From: Nocardioidaceae bacterium
Lineage (GTDB): Bacteria > Actinomycetota > Actinomycetes > Propionibacteriales > Nocardioidaceae
Direction: 5' to 3'
DNA: 10,021 bases
Assembly (NCBI GenBank): GCA_013696065.1
Contig: JACCZJ010000247.1
Coordinates: 1 to 10,021 of the forward strand
The notes under the pieces are model-generated. The model was not told where the DNA came from. It did no database searches and saw only the letters and a program-made list of their open reading frames with translations. The position numbers were made by a program, and so were the translations under genes. This document shows positions 1 to 6,758 of the stretch, in pieces. The number at the start of each line of letters is the position of its first letter. Within the stretch, counting starts at the first letter, position 1.

Positions 1-2
1 AG

Positions 3-383
3 TACCTCGGTGTCGCCACGTTCCCCTGGGACTATGCCGCCAACCCGAAGATCGACGGCATCCGCGTGCACTACGCCTCTCTGCCGGGCGGAACCATCGC
101 CAACTACAACCTCGGCGAGACGGCCACCCACGAGGCGGGCCACTGGTTCGGGCTCTACCACACCTTCCAAGGTGGCTGTACGACGACCAACGACTCGGTC
201 GGTGACACGCCCGCCCAGGCCAGTGGCTCCGAGGGTTGCCCCGTGGGCCGGGACTCATGCACGCTGCCGGGTCTGGACCCGATTCACAACTACATGGACT
301 ACAGCTACGACTCCTGCTACAACCAGTTCACGGGTGGTCAGTCCTCACGCGCCTCGCAGATGTGGACGGCCTACCGCACCTGA
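3..383 (+). CDS. Secreted zinc metalloprotease, M43 (pappalysin-like) type, C-terminal part
   Basis: The open frame enters from the left edge (first whole codon at base 3) and ends at TGA 381-383, so only the last 126 residues are present. It carries the complete metzincin zinc site HEAGHWFGLYH (bases 129-161): three His ligands, the catalytic Glu, and the Gly two residues before the third His. A matching Met-turn follows in NYMDYSYDSC, with its Met at 294-296. This combination is typical of the M43 cytophagalysin/pappalysin family, which are usually exported endopeptidases. Several Cys residues (GGC, GCP, DSC, DSC contexts) suggest disulfides and so an extracytoplasmic location. The signal peptide and N-terminal domain lie outside the window. 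The GTG at base 66 is internal and is not the true start. Substrate cannot be inferred. The gene faces the minus-strand pair at 519-1516 and is followed by a hairpin at 407-437. Confidence 0.9.
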   Translation, partial: YLGVATFPWDYAANPKIDGIRVHYASLPGGTIANYNLGETATHEAGHWFGLYHTFQGGCTTTNDSVGDTPAQASGSEGCPVGRDSCTLPGLDPIHNYMDYSYDSCYNQFTGGQSSRASQMWTAYRT

Positions 384-406
384 CTCGCCTGAGCTAGTCA
401 TCTAGG

Positions 407-437
407 CAGCGGCTGCGGAGTCTCTTCGCAGCCGCTG
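407..437 (+). terminator. Hairpin terminator after the metalloprotease gene
   Basis: A perfect 11-bp inverted repeat (CAGCGGCTGCG at 407-417 and its complement at 427-437) encloses a 9-base loop and begins 24 bases after the protease stop codon. Only a weak T-run (TTG) follows, as is common for terminators in high-GC actinobacteria. Its place between two convergent genes supports a role in stopping transcription, and it could act in both directions. Confidence 0.6.
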
Positions 438-476
438 TTGCGTGGTAGAGGCTTTGCATCGTCTGTCGTAAGGTCA

Positions 477-506
477 GCGCCCGCGACAACTGGCGACGCG
501 GGGCGC
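477..506 (-). terminator. Candidate terminator hairpin after the DUF4439 gene
   Basis: GCGCCCGCG (477-485) pairs with CGCGGGGCGC (497-506) through nine base pairs with one bulged G, around an 11-base loop. Read on the minus strand it starts 12 bases after the TAG stop (521-519) of the ferritin-like gene, the expected place for an intrinsic terminator. No U-tract follows, so efficiency is uncertain. Confidence 0.45.
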
Positions 507-518
507 GCGCAACACTGT

Positions 519-947
519 CTACAATTCGGGAATCGCTGGGAATGGCACCACGTCAGCACCCCAGCTGACCTCACGCAGAACGCTCCCACGAAGCGCCGCG
601 GCGGTAAAAGCGCGGTCCTCGTCGACGGTTGCCGCGATCGCCAGCCCATAGACCGTTGCCGTCCGGCCCTCGAGCAGTCGGGCGAGGTGCCGACAGCCCA
701 GGCGGTCCCGCACTGTGAACGGCAGGTCATACACGGCGGCTGCGGCCACGGGTTCCGCCTCAGCCTCGGAGATCAGGACAGTCAAGTCGTCGCGCAGCTG
801 GCGATGCACCGCGTATGACGATTGGGCGCGTTCCAAATCTGGCTCGCCGGCGGGGACGCCGGCGAGCACACCGCCTAGCACCCCGTAGCCGAAGAGCGCA
901 GCATGTTCGGCTGCCAGGCAGCTCTGCAGTGCGTCTACCCGATTCAC
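519..947 (-). CDS. DUF4439 ferritin-like domain protein
   Basis: A 142-residue Ala-rich, mostly helical protein with GTG start 947-945 and TAG stop 521-519. The N-terminal helix has LAAEHAALFGYG (Glu14-His15), a typical start of the ferritin-like DUF4439 domain. Later helices include RQLRDDL (around 49-55) and LARLLEGRTATVYGLAIAAT. Members resemble the four-helix ferritin fold, but metal binding has not to my knowledge been shown and the classical di-iron EXXH pairs are not obvious here. No signal peptide or membrane segment is visible, so it is probably cytoplasmic. Its start overlaps the stop of the upstream lipoprotein gene in GTGA (947-944), implying translational coupling and joint function. 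From memory, M. tuberculosis has a similar pair (Rv2843/Rv2844) beside rimP, so the arrangement is conserved. Function unknown. Confidence 0.8.
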   Translation of the reverse strand: MNRVDALQSCLAAEHAALFGYGVLGGVLAGVPAGEPDLERAQSSYAVHRQLRDDLTVLISEAEAEPVAAAAVYDLPFTVRDRLGCRHLARLLEGRTATVYGLAIAATVDEDRAFTAAALRGSVLREVSWGADVVPFPAIPEL

Positions 948-1516
948 GGAATGGGCCCTGATGAGGTCGTCACCAGCTGCGCCGCAGCCGCCGCGTGCGA
1001 GGCCGACATTGACGCAAATACTCTGGCCAGGAGGCCGGACTCGCTTGCCAAGCAGTCGGCCAGCCTTTGTTCCTCGGCGTCGGTGAGCAGCGAGATCAGC
1101 TTGGAATAGGTGGCCCGTGGTGTGCGAGGAATGACCGCTGGTTGACCTGCGTGCGGGGCTTCGAAGTCGACGAGCGCCTCACGCAGCAGCGAAGCATGCG
1201 CTCGGCCTCGCGTTCTCACGAGATCCAGCACGGCGGATAGCTGCGGATGGATCGTCGCTGCTGTGGCACCGAAGGTGGCCAAGGCCTCCTCAGAGGCGAT
1301 CGCGTCGACCACCAAGGCGATGTCGTCGGCCGCCTGCAGCCCGAGCGACTGGCCGATCTCGTGCTGCTTTGGAGTTGAGGCACTGGGGCCGGGGCTGATC
1401 GACGTGCGCGATCGCGGGAGGTCTGTGCTGTTCGCGCATCCGGCCACGAGCCCAGCTGCAAAGGCAGCGGCGCCACCGAGAAGATGGCGACGGCTCACGT
1501 CGTCGCGACTATGCAC
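944..1516 (-). CDS. Tat-type lipoprotein, Ala-rich, of unknown function
   Basis: A 190-residue protein on the minus strand. GTG 1516-1514 is the only plausible start upstream of the signal peptide: an in-frame TAA (1558-1556) precedes it with no other ATG or GTG between. The N-terminus has a twin-arginine motif SRRHLL (residues 8-13), a short hydrophobic Ala/Gly stretch, and a lipobox ending LVAGC (Cys27). This predicts Tat export, lipidation and anchoring on the outer face of the membrane. A Ser/Pro-rich linker (about 28-50) leads to a helical domain (about 55-185) with repeated Ala/Glu/Leu patterns, which may also be ferritin-like. It is the first gene of a coupled pair with the DUF4439 protein. 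The ribosome-binding site is weak (GGGG about 14 bases upstream). In-frame GTG codons at residue 7 could be an alternative start but would shorten the n-region. Specific function cannot be assigned. Confidence 0.78.
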   Translation of the reverse strand: MHSRDDVSRRHLLGGAAAFAAGLVAGCANSTDLPRSRTSISPGPSASTPKQHEIGQSLGLQAADDIALVVDAIASEEALATFGATAATIHPQLSAVLDLVRTRGRAHASLLREALVDFEAPHAGQPAVIPRTPRATYSKLISLLTDAEEQRLADCLASESGLLARVFASMSASHAAAAAQLVTTSSGPIP

Positions 1517-1552
1517 GCGCGTGACGCTACCCCAATCGTGCTCGTCTGACGG

Positions 1553-1581
1553 GGGTTACGGTTCGGTGCGGCGTGGGTCAA
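1553..1581 (-). promoter_or_regulatory. Candidate promoter of the minus-strand lipoprotein/DUF4439 pair
   Basis: On the minus strand TTGACC (1581-1576) closely matches the actinobacterial -35 TTGAC. After a 17-base spacer comes TAACCC (1558-1553), a weak -10. Transcription would start near 1546, leaving a leader of about 30 bases before the GTG at 1516. The -10 lacks the conserved final T, so this is a candidate only. Confidence 0.35.
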
Positions 1582-1606
1582 AGCGGCTGCGGCTTGCGGC
1601 TAGGCT
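1576..1606 (+). promoter_or_regulatory. Candidate promoter of the rimP-nusA cluster
   Basis: TAGGCT (1601-1606) resembles the actinobacterial -10 consensus TAGRRT. A poor -35 region, around GGTCAA (1576-1581), lies about 18-19 bases upstream. Initiation near 1613 would give a leader of about 33 bases containing the strong ribosome-binding site of rimP. The -35 bases overlap those of the divergent minus-strand promoter. Confidence 0.4.
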
Positions 1607-1631
1607 GGCTCGGCACGACAACACAACATTT

Positions 1632-1638
1632 GAGGAGG
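1632..1638 (+). promoter_or_regulatory. Ribosome-binding site of rimP
   Basis: GAGGAGG lies 7 bases upstream of the GTG at 1646. It is a near-ideal Shine-Dalgarno sequence and fixes the start of rimP although the codon is GTG. Confidence 0.8.
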
Positions 1639-1645
1639 CCTGCTC

Positions 1646-2233
1646 GTGTCCGGTCAACAGCCCAAGGAGGCGGTCCTCGAGGTTGTGACGCAACCGCTGG
1701 CATCGTCTGGGCTCGACCTCGAAGACGTCGAGATGTCGGTGGCGGGGCGACGACAACTCGTGCGGCTGCTCGTCGACAAGAGCGGCGGCGTCACCCTCGA
1801 CGAGATCGCCGAGGCCACCAGGCTGGTCAGCTCGCTCCTCGACGAACAAGACGTGCTCGGCGACGCGCCGTACACGCTGGAAGTCACATCGCCCGGGATC
1901 GACCGTCCGTTGACGTTGCCACGACACTGGCAGCGCAACATCAGCCGGTTGGTCAAGGTGACGCCTCGCGAGGGTGCCCCATTCATCGGGCGGGTTATGG
2001 CTGCCGGAGAATCGAGCGCCACCCTCGATGTGGAGGGTGACACGAAAGAGGTGTCCTATGCCGACACTGCGAAGGCGCGCGTCGAAATCGAGTTCAACCG
2101 GCCGGATCTGTCGAATGGACCGAGGAGGTCGCAGAAGGCGCCAAGGCGCAGCCAGGTTGGTGCTCGTGCAGCCCGGGCGGCCGACGGCCCTCACAAAGAT
2201 GCTGAACCAGCAAAGTCGCAAGAGGAGGAGTGA
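1646..2233 (+). CDS. rimP: Ribosome maturation factor RimP
   Basis: A 195-residue cytoplasmic protein needed for assembly of the 30S ribosomal subunit. The GTG start has GAGGAGG 7 bases upstream. The N-terminal alpha/beta domain (about 5-85) includes RLLVDKSGGVTLDEIAEATR and the family hallmark YTLEVTSPGIDRPL (about 74-87). The C-terminal SH3-like domain (about 88-155) has ISRLVKVTPREGAPFIGRV followed by VSYADTAKARVEIEF. After about residue 155 comes a low-complexity basic tail (PRRSQ repeated, then RAARAADG) ending in acidic QEEE. This makes it longer than the roughly 150-160 residue norm, and the tail is probably disordered. The stop is one base from the nusA ATG, and the codons for the acidic end double as the nusA ribosome-binding site. 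First gene of the housekeeping cluster. Confidence 0.95.
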   Translation: MSGQQPKEAVLEVVTQPLASSGLDLEDVEMSVAGRRQLVRLLVDKSGGVTLDEIAEATRLVSSLLDEQDVLGDAPYTLEVTSPGIDRPLTLPRHWQRNISRLVKVTPREGAPFIGRVMAAGESSATLDVEGDTKEVSYADTAKARVEIEFNRPDLSNGPRRSQKAPRRSQVGARAARAADGPHKDAEPAKSQEEE

Positions 2234-2234
2234 C

Positions 2235-3239
2235 ATGGATATCGACATGGCGATCTTGCGTTCACTGGAGCGCGAAAAGGAGATCGCGTTCGATGTGCTC
2301 GTCGATGCGATCGAGCAAGCACTGCTGGTGGCCTACCAGCGCACCCCTCAGGCTCAACCGGAGGCCCACGTCTCCCTGGACCGCAAGTCCGGACATGTCG
2401 CAGTCATGGTGCGGGAACGTGACGAGTCCGGCGAGGTGGTCCGCGAGTGGGAGGACACCCCGGAGGGATTTGGTCGGATCGCTGCTGCCACCGCAAAGCA
2501 GGTCATCTTCCAGCGCTTGCGCGAAGCCGAGGACGAGCTCAGGTTCGGTGAGTTCTCCGGCAAAGAGGGCGACGTGGTGTCGGGCGTGGTGCAGCAGGGC
2601 CGCGACCCTGACATGGTGTTCGTAGACCTCGGCAAGATCGAGGCGGTGTTGCCTGCCGCTGAGCGCGTGCCAGGCGAGCGCTACGACCATGGCCAGCGCC
2701 TGCGATGCCTCGTTGTCAACGTGCGCAAGGGGCCCAAAGGTCCTCAGGTGATGGTGTCTCGATCTCATCCGAATCTCGTGAAGAAATTGTTTGCACTGGA
2801 GGTGCCGGAAATCGCTTCGGGCCTGGTCCAGATCAACGGGATCGCCCGGGAGGCAGGTCACCGCACCAAGATCGCGGTCAGTGCGACGACCGAGGGGATC
2901 AACCCGAAAGGTGCCTGCATCGGTCCGATGGGTCAACGCGTACGCAACGTCATGACCGAGCTGCACGGGGAAAAGATCGACATCGTCGACTGGTCTGAAG
3001 ATCCCGCCGAGATGATCGCTCACGCGCTGTCACCGGCACGCGTGTCGTCGGTCGAGATCGTCGACGAGGCCACGCGGTCGGCACGGGTGGTGGTCCCCGA
3101 CTATCAGCTGTCCCTTGCGATCGGCAAGGAGGGCCAAAACGCTCGTTTGGCAGCTCGCATGACGGGATGGCGGATCGACATTCGCTCCGACGAAGCACCG
3201 TCGCCCGCGGACAGCGGCGCAACGGCTCCCGGCCGCTGA
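2235..3239 (+). CDS. nusA: Transcription termination/antitermination factor NusA
   Basis: A 334-residue RNA polymerase-binding factor controlling pausing, termination and antitermination. The frame is open upstream to 1974, but ATG 2235 is chosen because AGGAGG precedes it and MDIDMAILRSLEREKEIAFDVL is the normal N-terminus. Domains in order: N-terminal polymerase-binding domain (1 to about 108); S1 domain from about Glu111 (EGDVVSGVVQQG, VFVDLGKIEAVLP) to about 178; KH1 with GPMG at 230-233 (GACIGPMGQRVRNV); KH2 with GKEG at 297-300 (LAIGKEGQNARLAARMTGW). It ends soon after KH2 with no acidic-repeat domains, the usual short form outside Proteobacteria. It follows rimP after a single base, so the two are almost certainly cotranscribed and translationally coupled. 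Confidence 0.97.
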   Translation: MDIDMAILRSLEREKEIAFDVLVDAIEQALLVAYQRTPQAQPEAHVSLDRKSGHVAVMVRERDESGEVVREWEDTPEGFGRIAAATAKQVIFQRLREAEDELRFGEFSGKEGDVVSGVVQQGRDPDMVFVDLGKIEAVLPAAERVPGERYDHGQRLRCLVVNVRKGPKGPQVMVSRSHPNLVKKLFALEVPEIASGLVQINGIAREAGHRTKIAVSATTEGINPKGACIGPMGQRVRNVMTELHGEKIDIVDWSEDPAEMIAHALSPARVSSVEIVDEATRSARVVVPDYQLSLAIGKEGQNARLAARMTGWRIDIRSDEAPSPADSGATAPGR

Positions 3240-3273
3240 CCGCGCCCTGGCGCCACCACGGGGCTCGGCGCGG

Positions 3274-3288
3274 TAGACTTGTTGCGGA
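3274..3288 (+). promoter_or_regulatory. Candidate internal -10 element and leaderless start before ylxR
   Basis: TAGACT (3274-3279) fits the TANNNT -10 pattern of actinobacterial promoters. The ylxR ATG begins at 3288, just where transcription would begin. No Shine-Dalgarno sequence is visible before that ATG, which suits leaderless expression. No clear -35 is seen in 3245-3257. Confidence 0.35.
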
Positions 3289-3578
3289 TGAGTCGCCCGT
3301 CTCCGGTCCGCACCTGTGTGGGATGCCGGGAGCGGGCAGCAAAGTCTGATCTCCTGCGGGTCGTGGGTGAGAGCATCGGTGCAACTCCATCGGTGATCCC
3401 CGACGCACCCGGCAAGAGACCGGGCAGGGGTGCGCACCTTCACCCCGTGCCCCACTGCCTTGAACTCGCCGAACGCCGTCGAGCTTTTCCCCGGGCGCTG
3501 CGCCTGGAGGGACCGCTTGATCTCAGTGCGGTGCGGTCATGGATCGAGCAACACCCGTCAGTCAGCCGAGAACAATGA
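3288..3578 (+). CDS. ylxR: YlxR/RnpM family RNA-binding protein (RNase P modulator)
   Basis: A 96-residue basic protein of the YlxR (DUF448) family, almost always found between nusA and infB. Family marks are RTCVGCRERAAKSDLLRVV near the N-terminus, holding the Cys-x-x-Cys pair, and GRGAHLHPVPHCLELAERR (around 46-64) followed by the basic FPRALRLEG. In Bacillus subtilis the homologue was reported to bind RNase P and renamed RnpM; in other species it has been described as a nucleoid-associated regulator. The start is ATG 3288; a TTG nine bases earlier (3279) is possible but overlaps the putative -10. Neither has a good ribosome-binding site. It lies 48 bases after nusA and may have its own internal promoter. 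The C-terminus (SAVRSWIEQHPSVSREQ) is ordinary. Confidence 0.92.
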   Translation: MSRPSPVRTCVGCRERAAKSDLLRVVGESIGATPSVIPDAPGKRPGRGAHLHPVPHCLELAERRRAFPRALRLEGPLDLSAVRSWIEQHPSVSREQ

Positions 3579-3641
3579 GAGTGGAGCAGCAGCTCATGAC
3601 ACCTCGATGAAGTTCATCCGATGAGCATGTCCATCAGCTAA

Positions 3642-3667
3642 CGGTCCTACCCTCTTGGGTCGGACCG
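3642..3667 (+). promoter_or_regulatory. Hairpin in the leader directly upstream of infB
   Basis: CGGTCC (3642-3647) pairs with GGACCG (3662-3667). After a single T/C mismatch, ACCC (3649-3652) pairs with GGGT (3657-3660) around a TCTT tetraloop. The ten base pairs end 6 bases before the infB Shine-Dalgarno sequence AAGGAG (3674-3679). No U-tract follows, so a translational control element or protein-binding site is more likely than a strong terminator. Confidence 0.45.
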
Positions 3668-3683
3668 CCCAAGAAGGAGAAAC

Positions 3684-6593
3684 GTGGCAAAGGCCAGAGT
3701 CCATGAGCTCGCCAAAGAGTTCGGAGTGCCCAGCAAACAAGTGCTCGAGGCACTCAAGGAAATGGGAGAGTTCGTCAAGTCGGCGTCCTCCACCGTCGAG
3801 GCCCCCGTCGTGCGCCGTTTGAGCGAGGAACGCGGCGAGGCCTGGATCCAAGCAGCATCCGCCAAGGCGGCCAAGACCGCAGCCAAGAAGGCGCCGGCCA
3901 CAAAGCCCGACGACCAGCCCACCGAGGGAGTGTCCTCGACGCCAGTGACGTCGGTTCGCGCAGACGACATAGCCGAGGTCCCGATCGAGGTTGCCTCAGG
4001 CGGGCCAGCGACTCAGCCGGCACCCGAGCCGCCACCCGAGCTGGCAGCGGTCCCAAGCTCAGGACCCCGACCTGGCCCCCGCAGGTCGACTGCCCCCGAG
4101 ACCGTCGCAGCGGCAATGGACATCCCAGCCGAAGTCGAGGCACCCCCTGCGCCAGCAGCAGCAGCGGCGGCGGCGGCTCCAGTGACTCCAGCTCCGACTG
4201 CTACGTCTGCTACGCCGCGGGCACCCAAGCCGACAGGCCCTCGTCCGGGCAACAACCCGTTCTCGTCCACCCAAGGCATGCAGCAGTCTCGTCGCTCAGG
4301 CCCCGGGGCCGGTCCATCCGTTCCATCCGGTCCTGGACAGGGCCAAGCTCGCCCGGCTGCTCACACTGACCGTCCGGAGCGCAGCGGTCCAGGTGACCGT
4401 CCGCCTCGTCCGGCTGGCGTCCCGGGTGCGCCCCGACCCAACCCGGCGATGATGCCCAAGCAGTCGGTGGGGCCCGACACTGGCCGAGGCGGCCGTCCTG
4501 GAGCGGGCGGCCCAGGTCGCACTGCCGGCGGACCAGCCCGCGGCGGTGCCCCAGCACGAGGGGGTCAGCGCGGAGGTTTCAGTGGCGCCCCGAGTGGCGC
4601 TCCGAGCGGCGCACCCGCCGGTGGGGGTCGCCCAGGTGGTGGCGGCAACCGCAGCACCCGTGGCACCACGCAAGGTGCCTTCGGTCGCCCCGGCGGGCCG
4701 TCGCGACGTGGCCGCAAGTCGAAACGTGCCCGTCGTCAAGAGTATGAGCAGATGCAGGCCCCAGCTGTCGGCGGTGTGCGTGTCCGCAAGGGCGATGGGG
4801 AGACCGTCCGGTTGTCCCGCGGCGCCTCCCTGACTGACTTTGCTGACAAGGCCGGCATCGACGCTGCTTCGTTGGTGCAGGTGCTGTTCGCCCTCGGTGA
4901 GATGGTCACAGCGACCCAGTCGGTCAACGACGAGACGCTCAGGATCCTCGGCGAGGAGCTCGACTACAACATCGAGGTCATCTCCCCCGAAGATGAGGAC
5001 CGTGAGCTGCTTGACTCGTTCAACATCGAGTTCGGTGAGGATGAGGGTGGCGAGGAAGCTCTCGCGATACGACCGCCCGTCGTCACCGTGATGGGCCACG
5101 TCGATCACGGAAAGACCAAGCTGCTCGACGCGATTCGCGACGCCAACGTGGTGTCCAAGGAGGCCGGTGGCATCACGCAGCACATAGGCGCCTACCAGGT
5201 CGCGACGGACGTGGATAGCGTCGAGCGCCGCCTCACCTTCATCGACACGCCGGGCCATGAGGCATTCACCGCCATGCGTATGCGTGGGGCGCAAGCCACC
5301 GACATCGCGATCTTGGTGGTGGCAGCAGACGACGGCGTGATGCCCCAGACGATCGAGGCGCTCAACCACGCCAAGGCCGCTGACGTCCCGATCGTGGTCG
5401 CCGTCAACAAGATCGACAAAGAGGACGCCGATCCGACCAAGGTCCGCGGTCAGCTGACCGAGTATGGCCTGGTGCCTGAGGAGTACGGCGGGGACACGAT
5501 GTTCGTCGACGTGTCTGCGAAGACGAACCTCAACATCGACAAGCTGCTCGAGTCGTTGATCTTGACCGCTGACGCGGCCCTGGACCTGCGGGCTAACCCT
5601 GTCCAGGACGCTCAAGGTCTGGTGATCGAGGCGCACCTCGACCGTGGACGGGGTCCGGTCGCCACGGTGCTCGTCCAGCGCGGCACGCTGCGGGTCGGAG
5701 ACTCGATCGTGGCCGGCCCTGCCTACGGCCGCGTGCGTGCGATGCTCGATGAGCACGGGGAAACTCTCACCGAGGCGCCCCCCAGCCGACCCGTCATGGT
5801 GCTCGGCCTGACGGCAGTGCCGGGCGCCGGCGACAACTTCCTCGTCGTCGCCGACGACCGAGTGGCGCGTCAGATCGCCGAAAAGCGCGACGCTCGGGAG
5901 CGGGCGGCGATGCTGGCCAAGAGCACCGGCCGTCGTACCCTCGAGGACTTCATGTCCAGCATGGAGAAGGGCGAATCAGAAGAACTGTTGCTCATCCTCA
6001 AGGGCGACGTGTCCGGATCGGTCGAGGCGCTCGAGGACGCACTCGCCAAGATCGATGTCGGCGCAGACGTCAACCTGCGCGTGATCGACAGGGGCGTAGG
6101 CGCGATCACCGAGACCAACGTGATGCTCGCAGCGGCGTCAAACGCCGTCATCATCGGCTTCAACGTGAGGCCGCAGGGCAAGGCCACTGAGGTGGCCGAC
6201 CGCGAGGGCGTCGACATTCGCTACTACTCGGTGATCTACCAGGCGATCGATGAGATCGAGGCGGCCCTCAAGGGCATGCTCAAGCCCGAGTTCACCGAGG
6301 CACAGCTCGGCACCGCCGAAGTCCGCAACATCTTCCGCTCCTCCAAGGTCGGCAACATCGCCGGTTGCATGGTCACCTCTGGGATCATGCGCCGCAACGC
6401 GAAGGCGCGGTTGCTGCGTGATGGTTCTGTTGTTGCGGATAACCTCGACATCTCGTCGCTCCGGCGAGAGAAGGACGATGCGACCGAGGTCCGGGAAGGC
6501 TTCGAATGTGGGTTGACGCTCGGCGGCTACAACGACATCAAGATCGGCGATGTCATCGAGACGTTCGAGATGCAAGAGATTCCGCGCAGCTGA
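3684..6593 (+). CDS. infB: Translation initiation factor IF-2
   Basis: A 969-residue GTPase that brings initiator fMet-tRNA to the 30S subunit and promotes subunit joining. The GTG start has AAGGAG 4 bases upstream. Layout: first IF2_N domain (MAKARVHELAKEFGVPSKQVLEAL, 1 to about 50); disordered Ala/Pro/Gly/Arg linker (about 55-343) with an SGAPSGAPSGAPAGG repeat; basic RKSKRARR (344-351); second IF2_N domain (about 376-427); G domain with G1 GHVDHGKT (471-478), switch I GGITQHIGA (495-503), G3 DTPGH (521-525), G4 NKID (575-578) and G5 SAK (611-613); then domains II and III (GDVSGSVEALEDAL) and the fMet-tRNA-binding C2 domain with GFECG (939-943). All key GTPase residues are intact. The linker is long, as usual in Actinobacteria. 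It follows ylxR after 105 bases holding a hairpin. Confidence 0.98.
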   Translation: MAKARVHELAKEFGVPSKQVLEALKEMGEFVKSASSTVEAPVVRRLSEERGEAWIQAASAKAAKTAAKKAPATKPDDQPTEGVSSTPVTSVRADDIAEVPIEVASGGPATQPAPEPPPELAAVPSSGPRPGPRRSTAPETVAAAMDIPAEVEAPPAPAAAAAAAAPVTPAPTATSATPRAPKPTGPRPGNNPFSSTQGMQQSRRSGPGAGPSVPSGPGQGQARPAAHTDRPERSGPGDRPPRPAGVPGAPRPNPAMMPKQSVGPDTGRGGRPGAGGPGRTAGGPARGGAPARGGQRGGFSGAPSGAPSGAPAGGGRPGGGGNRSTRGTTQGAFGRPGGPSRRGRKSKRARRQEYEQMQAPAVGGVRVRKGDGETVRLSRGASLTDFADKAGIDAASLVQVLFALGEMVTATQSVNDETLRILGEELDYNIEVISPEDEDRELLDSFNIEFGEDEGGEEALAIRPPVVTVMGHVDHGKTKLLDAIRDANVVSKEAGGITQHIGAYQVATDVDSVERRLTFIDTPGHEAFTAMRMRGAQATDIAILVVAADDGVMPQTIEALNHAKAADVPIVVAVNKIDKEDADPTKVRGQLTEYGLVPEEYGGDTMFVDVSAKTNLNIDKLLESLILTADAALDLRANPVQDAQGLVIEAHLDRGRGPVATVLVQRGTLRVGDSIVAGPAYGRVRAMLDEHGETLTEAPPSRPVMVLGLTAVPGAGDNFLVVADDRVARQIAEKRDARERAAMLAKSTGRRTLEDFMSSMEKGESEELLLILKGDVSGSVEALEDALAKIDVGADVNLRVIDRGVGAITETNVMLAAASNAVIIGFNVRPQGKATEVADREGVDIRYYSVIYQAIDEIEAALKGMLKPEFTEAQLGTAEVRNIFRSSKVGNIAGCMVTSGIMRRNAKARLLRDGSVVADNLDISSLRREKDDATEVREGFECGLTLGGYNDIKIGDVIETFEMQEIPRS

Positions 6594-6600
6594 TGCTGGA

Positions 6601-6638
6601 GCGGCTCGCCTTTGGTGGCGTGCCGCGCCAGTAGCCGC
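6601..6638 (+). terminator. Terminator-like stem-loop just after infB
   Basis: GCGGCT (6601-6606) pairs with AGCCGC (6633-6638). Inside it, TGGCG (6616-6620) pairs with CGCCA (6626-6630) around a 5-base loop. The structure starts 7 bases after the infB stop and is followed by a T-rich stretch (GTCTTCTGGCTTGATTTGG). This suggests partial termination or 3'-end protection of the infB message. The internal loop makes it a moderate candidate. Confidence 0.4.
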
Positions 6639-6719
6639 CGTCTTCTGGCTTGATTTGGAACGATCTGGCGTCCAGCGGGGCCTCCTCGTGGCCATTTCGT
6701 TCCCGTGCGCGCCATGGTT

Positions 6720-6758
6720 GGCAAGCTAGCCCGTTGCCGCAGGGTCAGCAGTAACGGG
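6720..6758 (+). promoter_or_regulatory. Two mutually exclusive hairpins in the rbfA leader
   Basis: Helix A pairs GGCAA (6720-6724) with TTGCC (6734-6738). Helix B pairs CCCGTTGC (6730-6737) with GTAACGGG (6751-6758), eight pairs including one G-U. Both need bases 6734-6737, so only one can form. This lies in the 220-base gap between infB and rbfA, 55 bases before the rbfA start. It has the geometry of an attenuator or leader switch, but function is inferred only from the base pairing. Confidence 0.35.

Noticed and set aside
1974..2234. An 87-codon upstream extension of the nusA frame
   Set aside because: It overlaps rimP out of frame, has no family similarity, and ATG 2235 has a good ribosome-binding site and the standard NusA N-terminus.
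1556..2248. A 230-codon minus-strand open frame opposite rimP
   Set aside because: It lies over the intact RimP coding sequence and its product shows no family features.
4296..5756. A 486-codon minus-strand open frame opposite infB
   Set aside because: It is the complement of a highly biased GC-rich coding sequence. The translation is His/Arg/Val-rich with no recognisable domain, while the plus strand encodes an intact IF2.
6593..6634. Tiny ORF (13 residues) overlapping the infB stop as TGATG
   Set aside because: No family similarity and too short to support; it falls inside the stem-loop described after infB.
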